DNA from: Ischnura elegans | Taxonomy: Eukaryota; Arthropoda; Insecta; Odonata; Coenagrionidae | DNA: 64,000 nt | Assembly (NCBI RefSeq): GCF_921293095.1 | Contig: NC_060254.1 | Coordinates: forward strand, 4,526,001-4,590,000 | Direction of reading: 5' to 3' | Part shown: positions 10,401 to 20,400 of the stretch, one piece after another | Layout of the letters: every line of letters begins with the position of its first letter | Numbering within the stretch: the stretch's first letter is position 1 | Program-made: the position numbers and the translations under genes | Notes under the pieces: generated by a model | The model's database searches: none | What the model saw: the letters and a program-made list of their open reading frames with translations, nothing else | Told to the model about the DNA's origin: nothing

Positions 10401-13060
10401 AGAACCTGGCCGGATTATCTTAAGAATTTGTTCTTGTTGTAAAATAGATTTTTTGTGGGTATAGTTAAATGCGGAGTTATAATACAAAAGCAAACATTCT
10501 TGTAATAAACTCGATTTTAATGTGTAGTCATAAATATGCGATATAACTTACATTAGTGATAATTCTTGTTTAAAAATAGATTTTGTTGCGCTGCAGAAGT
10601 GAAAAATCTTGTAATAAACTACATTTTGGTACGCAGGTAGGAAAATGAGAAATGATGATACAAAAGTGAAAATACCATTCATAAACTCAACTTCAGTGCT
10701 CAAGTAAAAAAATGCAAAATTGTTATGCAGAAGTTAATATTCCTGTTATAAATTTGAAATATTCCAATATGACGGAAGACAAATTTGATATAACAATTAT
10801 AAATAATAAAAGCAAATTATTTCTCAAACTGGATATTAGAGTGAATGAAAAAAATGCATAATGAGAGTATAGAAGTGGAAATTTTTGCCAGGACATTTAA
10901 GTGAAAATTGTTATATTCTCAATTTCAATGCACAGAGAGAAAAATTCAAAATAATAAGTATTGACATTTAGCATTTTATTTGCTTTCGCATTCAAATGAG
11001 TTTATATCAGAAATTTTACCTTCTTTATTTGCATTCTGCATTTTTCTACTTCCGCAAATACATCGATCCCATAACAAAAGAAAATTCATTCTGTATTTTC
11101 ATTTTGCATTCATCTTCCTTTGCACAAAAATCGAATTTTTAACAAGAATATTCATTTTTGTCTAATGTTTCAGCTTTATTCTTCCTATACGTACGTACAG
11201 CGTACGTATAGGAAGTACGTACGCATTACGCATACTTACGTACGCATACATTACGTATACGTACGTACGCATTACGCATACTTCTTTCTGTGCACTAAAA
11301 TCAAGATTTAACAAAAAATAGATCGCTTCTGTATCATCATTTTGCATTTCCTTCGTGCGTCCTGAAATCACGTTTATAACAAGAATTTTCACTTCAGTAT
11401 CAAAATTTAGTATACTTCCCTACTGCGCACAAGAATCTTGTTTCTAACAAGATTTTTCATTAATTCCTTTTAATCGTTTTGCACTTTCCAGTCCTCGAGA
11501 TGATTGTAAGAATTTCCACTTTCGTATCATCATTTCGCATTGTCCTCTCGTGCACTGGAATTTTTTTTGAAAGACATGAATTTTCACTTCTCTATCAGTG
11601 TTTTCACCCCATCGCACTGAAATCACGAGATCATAAGATGAAGATTTGGTGCTATGTGGACATTCATTGTGTGAAATATTTGGTGAAAAATTTGGTGCTT
11701 TGAGGACATGTATTGTGAGTGTGAAAAATGGTATTTTGAGGGCTTTTTAAAATTTGTTTTCTACTTTGTATTTTGGGTTATGTATATTATTGTGTCTTAA
11801 TGCACTTCCTAAATCTATGTTACCACCCGACTTCATGGTCGACTTGTAACTAAATATTTTAATAATAATAACTATCATCCCGGATTCCAATGTGAAGACT
11901 GAATGATGATGACAATAAAGTATGAATTACTACTGTGCACACCACGTACAATAACGATGATTCATTTTTTAAATATGATTTTAATGTGAAGGAAGATTAG
12001 TGTGAAATAATGACCAAAGGTTAAAATTGCCTTTCTAAACGCGAATTTAGTGTGCCGAAAGAAATATGGGACACGACATTACAGAAGTGATAATTCTTTT
12101 TTTGAACTCGATTAACTGCCTCGGTATAAAATACAAAATGAAATTATAATACTATAATGTAATATTAGCTGACTAAATAATATAATATTAGAAGTTAATA
12201 TTCCTGCTACAAATTTTATTTCATTGCAAAAGAAGAAAAATGCAAAATGACTTTACAGAAGTGAATATCCTTTTCATTGCTAAATTTCAATGCGAAGGTA
12301 CATAAATGTGAAATAATAATATAGAAATGATTTTTTTGTAAACTGGATTTTAGTCGGAATCCAAAAAAATGCGAATTATTATCACAAAAATCATTATCCA
12401 TTTTAAGAACTTAATTTTCCTCTCTTTAAATTTAGAAAAATGCTGGTTTCTACTCAATTTTAAAAGTGCGCAGCAGGCAGAAAAATGTTAAATAAAAAGT
12501 TATCATTTTTTTTACATTTCCTTCAATTTTTGTTGTAAACTCCATTTTAGTCCTTGGGTAGAAAAAAGCGAAGAAGCATCACAGAAGTAAATTTAATTTG
12601 GCTCGATTTTTAGGGGTAGGACGTAAAATGGGAAATGACAAAAAAGAAGTAAAAGTTATTTTTATAAATTCGATTTTAGTCATGGGCAGAAAAATGCAAA
12701 GAGACATTCCAGAAGTGAAGATTCTTGTCATAAACTCGATTTACGTGCACATGAAGGAAAATGCAATATGGAAATATTTTTTGTTTAATGAACTCTATTT
12801 CTGTGCAAAAATAGAAGAAAGGATCGTGTAGACAATACCGAAGTTTTAATACCTTGAATTTAAGAAGGAGGAATAAAAATGGGGAATTAGAATAAAGAAA
12901 GGAAAATTCTTGCTATAAACTCAATTTTAGTGAAAATGAAGAAAAATGCTAAGTGAAAAGTCAGAAGCCAAAATTCTAATTATAAACTCGATTTCGTTGC
13001 TCAGGAAGAAGGTTGCTAAATGGTGATTCAGAAGTGATACAAAAGGCATTGAATTATATC
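10400..13060. repeat. Degenerate tandem repeat, about 70-80 bp unit, with strand switches
   Basis: A recurring unit contains words like gaaaaatgcaaaatgat, acagaagtgaaaattctt, gttataaactcgatttta and gtgcac. It reads forward at about 10400-10960 and 11950-13060, and as the reverse complement (ttttgcatttttc, gtgcactaaaatc, aagaattttcact) at about 10970-11640. A stray reversed copy sits at 18370-18430. Units are diverged, so this is an old satellite-like array. Confidence 0.75.
11188..11282. repeat. ACGTACGC-type simple repeat
   Basis: Alternating purine-pyrimidine sequence made of tacgtacg, cgcattacgcatac and related words, with several nested palindromes. It interrupts the reversed block of the tandem array. 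Confidence 0.85.
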
Positions 13061-13074
13061 TACGGTTTCGTTTG

Positions 13075-13740
13075 AAACTACAGAAGTGTTCATTGACCTT
13101 ATCTCTCCCAAAAAGATGTATTAACGTTATATAACGTATAAAGGTTCATGGGCGTACCCACCGAGGGCCAGGAGGGGGAAGCTGCCTCCCTAGAAGCAAA
13201 AATCACAAATGTCTTTAAGGAGAATAATATTTTTTCAAGCAAACAATTTTAAAAACTAATAAAGAGCTGTTCGAGTTTCCTTAAATGGTTGGTTAGCTTG
13301 TCCCCCACCTACCCAGTTTTGATCCTGTGTATGCCTTGTATGGGTTTGGGTGAAACTTTCGACAAGGTCATTGACCTCTCTACCCCTAAAGGAGGCCCAG
13401 TGACCTCTCTTCTACCAAGAAGGTCATTCACCTCATCATTCCCAAAAACGTCATCAAACCTTACAGGGTAGTGAAAAACGGCGGACAGGGTCATTGACCT
13501 CTTCACTCACAAAACAGTCATTGAACCTTATGAGTTAGACTTAAACTACAGACAATGTCATTGACTTACACCAACTTAAAAATTTCGTTGACACTAGAAT
13601 TATGAAGTTGTTTCCGAAACAGAGTCCACTACAAAAAAGATCATTGAACCTTACGAATTTGAGAGTGAAGCTATGAACAGGGTCCTTGACCTCAGAACGA
13701 CCCAAAAAGGCCATCAACCTTCCTGCTAGTTCACATGATC
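13075..13740. repeat. Second degenerate tandem repeat built on CATTGACCT
   Basis: The words gtcattgacct and tcattgaacctta recur with spacings of roughly 60-80 bases (13370, 13490, 13517, 13557, 13640, 13687), separated by stretches like gaaactacagacaa. It is distinct from the array to its left. The short frames here are repeat artefacts. Confidence 0.65.
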
Positions 13741-15691
13741 ACCACCGGCAGAGCTCCTGTATTCTTTCTGTGAAAGACAAAAAATACAGTGTGCTTTAAG
13801 TAGAGGCTCGCAAAAGCCGTTCCGCTCGAGTCTCGCTCTCGGGAGTCAAACTGGTAGTCTCACTCCCGGGAGCGAACAATCCCGGATTGCGGTCTCGGTT
13901 TTATTTATATTTATAATTACAGGTTCATATACTCGAGTAGTCAATGTCATTGGTGGTAAAGGAACATAGCAACATTGAGAAGAATGCAAGATGTGTGGCA
14001 GCTGTCATCACCTATTCATCATTCTCTCCAACTAATTTGAATCCATTTTAATAGAAATGTTACATCTTGTGCACTTAACATTTATTTTTTATTTTGCATT
14101 ATGTAAATAATCTTAGTTTCAATGGAATTGTTAAATCATTCTGGAAATCTTAAAATGTAACATTTGTGGTGTGTGTACATTATAGACTTTGGAAAAATGT
14201 GATTTTTTTCTTTTATATACCTCCTTTGATGATATCTTTTATGATCTGCAACTCTCGTGAAAAGTACATAAACTGCATGACAGCTTGTGACTTATTTAGT
14301 TTTTCTTGTCTAATTTTGAGGTAGGATAATATTTCCGATTTTTCGGCACTAAGAATTGACCAGACTTGTCCTTAAATTCCTCGTATAATATCCATTGCGC
14401 TGTTTTCATGGAAGTTAACTCAGATAGTACATGCGAAATCTCTTCCGATCTGAAGATAACAATTCTCTCTCAGCTGATATTGTACTTTTCAAAATCTGAA
14501 ATTATTCCTTTGACGAGAACAAAACGCTATATAGTAGCCCTGGGAGCAGTAATTGTACTTTTGGAAACAATTTACCCTGTTTCAGACATAAATATGAGAG
14601 TTTCATATCTAGAAAAACGTCCTGTAAAAAAAGAATCAAAACTTAACTGAAGCGCGAATATTTGTTATTTTTCACGATTTAAAATTTACAAATTGATAGT
14701 AAAGTGTTCCTAGTACCTCAAGACTGAATATATTATAATTACCGAAAATGCGACAGGAATCGCGTATTTATGAAAAAACTGGCATTATATCACTTTCCCC
14801 CATAAGACTCTATAGAGACGGAAGAACTAAAATGGCGGACGTCTCAATTCCCATAGTGGAAGTGTATGGAACGACTCGACCCTATGAGGGAGTAGTGTAG
14901 AGAACTGCCATCCAGAGGACTCTGCGCAACGCCGAACCGCCGAACTGTGAAGGCCCCCGTGCCAAGGGGGCGACATACCCATAAGGATAATGCGTATAGG
15001 TTTTGATACACCAGTGCCATCTATGCCAGTGGTCCAATGCTGCCACGAAGTTTGAATGCACATCTCGGCGCGTGTTTCAATTTTTTTTACGCGTCACGAT
15101 AGAGCGTGCTATTCAGGCCTAATAATGATACTGCAATTGCGAGAAACTTAAAAGCAGTGAATGTAGGAAAATCTTCCTGAAGAACTTCCCCAGGTTACTA
15201 AAGCAGTAACCATAATACAAGATTAATGTACAAAGTCAACTGGCGATCTGGTGGTTGGTAAGAATAATGATCTCGGAAATCTTACTTCAGTGGACATTAG
15301 TATTTATTGATACAATAACTGGCAAAAGAAATACAACAATAACAATTTCAATATGACATACTAGAGATGAAATCTGAGAAAGTTAACCATTCTACAAGCA
15401 CATGAGATGCACAAGCAACAAATATCAATGACAACATGAGATGAGCAGCCTTTGCGTAATAGGAGAAAGATTCCATTACTTAAGTAAACACTCCACAGTT
15501 ATAGACAAAGAGGGTGACCCAATTTTCCTTGAGGTAGATGTATCTTGCAATAGCTCTGGTACAGGGAAAACAATGCTAACCCTGAAACCATAGACCATAA
15601 CAATACTTCACTAGAAATAAGCATGCAAGTTTGGATATCATTTCATGGAAGATAATTATTTAATTATGAAAGGAGGACATTATTTCGTAGG

Positions 15692-15984
15692 AAGTTGTTC
15701 ATGATGAGTACCCATTAAGATATGCAACATATCTGGGCCCATAACCTCTGTTGGTATTTTATTGGAAAGCACTGGTAGTTGTAAATGAATTAAATGCAAT
15801 AACTCTTCATATTTTAAAAGTTTTAGTAGTACCGTATTTTAACTTCACACACATAAGGATTGTTAACAAATACAGATCAACAAACAATCTTGGTAACCAA
15901 CCAACAGAGACAAAACACAACTGAAAATTACAAATGTCAACAAGTTGTTCATGATGAGTACCCATTAAGATATGCAACATATCT
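15692..15984. repeat. 43-bp direct repeats flanking a 207-bp insert in arm C
   Basis: The sequence from aagttgttcatgatgag to gcaacatatct occurs at 15692-15734 and again at 15942-15984, but once in arm A (about 4876-4920). The 207 bases between (15735-15941) are absent from arm A. Forty-three bases is far too long for an ordinary transposon target duplication, so a template-switch or tandem duplication followed by insertion is more likely. Confidence 0.8.
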
Positions 15985-16984
15985 TGGCAGAGGAGTCTTA
16001 AAATGAAAGGTTCTTATAAGTTAATATCAATCACTTATACGAAAGAAAGTATTCCAAAAGTAGAAAACGAGAAAAGTGAAGAATATTTTATACCAATGTA
16101 GTAGAAATTAAGTTCTTACTTCAAAATGAAAGAGATTAAAGTTTTAAGAAATGTAAACATCGTAGAACACTTAATGAATAATGCTCAATTAATGACAATT
16201 AAACAGTTGAAAGGACAGAGTTGAAATAGCAAATTACATACATAACCAACAAAATGATTAGCATTAAACAAACGAAAGCATAGCACTAGCGATAAATGAG
16301 TAGTTTGAACACTAGAAAAACTGCAAGTACAATGAAAAACATATTGAAATATAAGGAATACAAGACACCATAAAATTTTGAAAACATGAGAAAAGGTTAG
16401 CTAATCACAGGTTGAAATCAAAATGGAATAATGAAGGAAACAGAATTACTCACATTTTCATCACCAAATACATTTCATACCCATGCAATTTTGCAATAAC
16501 CAAGATCATTGAGACTCGTATCCTTCATCGAGCACATTCCAAAATCGTAAGGGACACTATAAGCAATAAAAAAAGTCTGCAGTTAACACTAATGACTATC
16601 AATAAGCCTCAATATCACGTTTGTTTACATCGAGATTCAATATGGCAGCCCCCAGTTCATTACTGCACAGAAAAACAGGCTACACCAGCGCCTCTATGTT
16701 GGGTAGGCCGTTGGACCACTGGGGCTCCGGAAAAATCGAATCGAAAGAGGTTTTCTATACGATATATCGCAGTTCTGTCGCCCCCTTGCCCGTACTGCCA
16801 TTTGATTTCGGAACGGTTTGGCAGCACCGGCAGTACTGCCAGTGAATCTCGGAACGCGCTCGGTATCGGGGCTGGTGGTTAACTGTGTGTCGTGACAAGT
16901 GTATTGTGCTGAATAATTTAAGAGGTATGTAATAAGTCATCTCACGTGTTTATGGTTGTAGTGAATTGGTTAACTCTCATGCCC

Positions 16985-16990
16985 TTTATT
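16985..16990 (-). terminator. Candidate polyadenylation signal AATAAA for gene B read-through
   Basis: TTTATT on the plus strand gives AATAAA on the minus strand. I saw no other canonical AATAAA on that strand between the stop codon of gene B (17291) and this site. Use of the site would place antisense exon 1 (17046-17187) inside the 3' UTR. Confidence 0.35.
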
Positions 16991-17045
16991 TTGTGTGTAT
17001 TAGGTTGAAACACTACCTTAGAATTGGGGCGTAAACCGGTACATC

Positions 17046-17187
17046 ATGGCCACAGCCAAAACGCCGATGTCAACTTTGAATGAGTATATGCTGAGAAAGG
17101 GATTTACTCCTCAGTATGAGCTCATTACGGATAGTGCTGGACACGATACTTTCTTTCAGTACGTCGTGACAGCAGGAAATGTCCGAG
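17046..17187 (+). pseudogene. Inverted copy of dsRBD exon 1 (copy C)
   Basis: ATG at 17046 opens the same 47 codons as exon 1 of copy A and ends at the same donor, CGAG|GTATGG. The duplicated segment stops 39 bases after the donor, so exon 2 does not follow. Promoter and putative UTR exon are retained upstream, so the fragment might still be transcribed, running rightwards and antisense to exons 7 and 6 of gene B. I call it a pseudogene fragment because no matching downstream exon exists on this strand. Confidence 0.85.
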
Positions 17188-17290
17188 GTATGGGCGATAA
17201 TCCATTGCTTATGAAGTACTCAAACTCTCCACATGGTGGTCGACTGCACCACCGTTATTTGAAAAAGCGCAGAGCTGCTGCGCTTTATGG

Positions 17291-17442
17291 TCACCTCTCC
17301 TCGCAGCGCCCGATCATCATCATCAGAGCGTGAAGAAGATTGACCGACGCCATCTCTTCAGCTGCACTCTTGTCAGGACCTTCACCAAATTTCACCAACT
17401 CCGGAGTGGTACCCAGACTAGCAGCGCACAATGCATTCCCAA
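17291..17442 (-). CDS. dsRBD gene B, exon 7 (end of third domain, stop)
   Basis: Acceptor TTGTACAG|TTGGGA follows a pyrimidine-rich tract (ctctccc). Joined to exon 6 (C + TT) it reads LGNALCAASLGTTPELVKFG, then EGPDKSAAEEMASVNLLHAL and a TGA stop at 17293-17291. The EGPDKSAAEEMA segment sits where canonical dsRBDs have GxGxSKKxAK, so this is a divergent, probably protein-binding, domain. Only 64 bases separate the stop from the breakpoint of arm C. Confidence 0.87.
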
Positions 17443-20400
17443 CTGTACAAGGGAGAGCAGAATTAGGTCAACGCGTACATCAACCCACGACTTGTTCTTT
17501 CAAAAACACCATTGAACAACAACTGAGATTACCCGGCTAATTTTTGCAGTTTCTTGAGTAAGCTAAAGGTTTCTCAGGCATCAAATCAAATTTATCCTTT
17601 CAACAAAAATTCAAAGTTTCACCTTCATTCTTCACTCAACATGGAATCTTCTAAAAATAGGTTGAATATAATGTAGATTTGAAAAAAATGGAAAAATCTC
17701 GCGTTTATGAAAAAATTTAAGTTAGGAAAATAGTTTTAGCTTCTAATTAAATTGTTATCGATAAAAGCAGAAGATTCCGCAACAGTAAGAGGTTTATGAT
17801 AGGATACAACCCAACTAGAGGCCACACCCCACCCAAGGGAGAAAAAAAATACCTTACCAGAAACCAAAAATTCTGCCCTGCAAACCACTGCAATTAGGAG
17901 TGGCAATTAAGAGACTTTGGTTTGAATCCAAACTGAGCCACCAGAGTTTTTCACAGCCAGCATCAGCCTTGATTGAAACCCACTTTGCCTAACTGTGTGG
18001 GAAGTCACTTTTCAGAAGCAGTGTTTGGAAATAATGTTAAAGAGCTGCTCGAGTCAGCCACACAGCATACACAAGAGTGCACTTACGATTAGATTTCATG
18101 AACATGTAATCAAGAGGAAGGTCATTCCCTTCTGCAAACTTCTCCAAAGTCTCCTTGGGTGTGTGGCTCAACGCAAACTGAAAGCAAAGACAAGCAGAGT
18201 GTTACAAGAGTGGTTTCCAAAAATAAATGCATCATTCTCTCTGCTGGCTACTTATTGACTTGCCAGCCATCTAACCAATGGAAACACTTGGACCCAAAAT
18301 CACAATTCCCCAAAAGAACTCAGTACACGTAAGGAGGAAAATACAAGTTACGTCAGAGAAAAATCTTCGCATTGAAATTTAGCAATGAAAAGGATATTCA
18401 CATCTGTATAGTCATTTTGCATTTTTCTTCCTTTTCTTACGTGAAGATGCCAACAAATCCTTCACTTTCACCATTTCTTCTCACTCTATCTTAATTAAAA
18501 CAAGACATCAAAGTGCCAAAAGCAAGGAATTTGGATGATTGAAAACATTTTACACCATAGCAGTCATTGAGGCATCGAAGATCCTGCCAGTATCTAGCAG
18601 GTGCATTCCCTGAGGTATTCAGCTGTAGTTCGTACATCCTTTCATTCAGAATTAATATCATCTCCACTATACACCATTCACTGGCTTGTCGTAATAAAGA
18701 CATAAATAGAGGAAAAACATTGATTGCATTGATGAAACACTGACATTCTTTACAGTATATGGTGCTCGGGGGTAACTGGGGCATAGTTTTTCAATGTGAT
18801 AGTACCATTTCATTTTCAAATATGTATTTATTGTACAGATAACTCCAGTGAATGGGTGAAAATAAACACGTAGATTTGACAATAATATGACTAGCACATC
18901 ATGTGACTTGAATTTAATTACTACCATTAAACAATATTTTATATTAATATTATTTTCACATCTCAGTTGACCCCACTTACCCCACTACTTGAGGGTAACT
19001 GGATCACCCCATGGCAAATCCCATTTGAGCACTGCCACAATTATTTTGGATAACTGGATCTATCAAAGTACTTTAAATTATCAGAAAAAATATTGGTTAA
19101 CACAGCTATTTTGATTATTATGAATGTAAAGGCCGTTGTATCAGAACGGTTACGGAGACCTCACGGATTTCCCTTTCAAAACACAAACACCAGAGGCGGA
19201 CTCTGCCAAGTCGAACATTCTGAGTTAGTGCTTCAGAGATTTCAATCGGTGGGGTGAATTCTCAGCTGAAAAATGCGCAGTAAATTCTCGGTGAAGCTTC
19301 ATTCAATTCACTGCAATATTCATGAACTCTTCCGCGCATTCTTACATTATTAGATATAAAATCAATAAACATTAATATAGTCTAAGAGTTGCATCTCGAG
19401 CATTGCCAATCAAAATGCGTAATATTATTCCCCGAATTGACCGATCCCATGGATTCAGGAAAGTATGGTATCTCAGCGCTACATTACTAAACTGAATACT
19501 TAAATTGATTCATTATGTTATACTGCGATCAGGGTTCCCACTCTACCTGAACAATGAAATTCACGGCTTTTTCCAGGTTTTCACGGTTATTTTTCACGTT
19601 TTCACGGTTTTTTTAAGGTTTTCACGGTCTCAATTTTGCTAAATTCACGGTCCGTTAATAAGCCAACAATAAGAAAATCACTGGCCGTATATCAACAGAA
19701 AATTAACGTACGCGAAAAACGCCGTGAATGTTAACGCCGCAATGAAAAGTGATATCTGTTATGACGTGATCTATCGTTTGTAAAATTCAAGGCCGACTAA
19801 AGGACCAGCCCAACCGCGCTCTTGCCCGGACGCCGAATACCCTTCGGACCTTCTTCCGTCCGGACACTCGAGGTCCTTTTTTAATTCCTCGCTGAGAGAT
19901 TGTTTTTTGCGCACGTTGTTATTACTGCACAGTAACCGAATTTCCCCCACCCCAATATTTCTTATTTAACAGAAAATATTTTATTTAAATTGTTTATAGA
20001 TTATAATAAATTGATTCTTTCTTATTCAGCGGAAAATATTTTATGAAAATTGTTAATAGAACATAATAAATCGAAAAACAATTTCATACACCGTATTAGC
20101 ACGAATCTAAGACAAACACGATTCTAACTCTACCCTCCTTTTTTGGAACTCCACTAGGGGACAATTTTTCTTTATTAATAACGATACGATTATAAAATGA
20201 ATGCGGAAAAACGATCAATGCTTAATTTTTTTGCTAGATTGCCTATGTCCCAGGAAACGCAGGATTTTGGCGAGTAATTAAGAAATTCATTAAAGGTTTC
20301 AAAACAATATTTTAGATAATAACAGGAATAGTAGTACTTTATCAAGATACATACGTCATATTGTTGATTCGACCCATGTCTCTTTCAAAATTCTGAATGT

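Larger units (their letters stand above)
13899..17226. repeat. Large inverted repeat, arm C (partner 3638-7723)
   Basis: Reverse complement of arm A. It carries the promoter, putative UTR exon and exon 1 of the dsRBD gene on the plus strand, and stops within the intron shortly after the exon 1 donor (common sequence ends at CAAACT, 17226). Immediately to its right lies the 3' end of gene B. It lacks the Harbinger-like insert and has a unique 250-bp gain (15735-15984). Confidence 0.92.

Noticed and set aside
10400-13740. CRISPR-like array
   Set aside because: Units are diverged, lack constant repeats with unique spacers, and the genome is eukaryotic.
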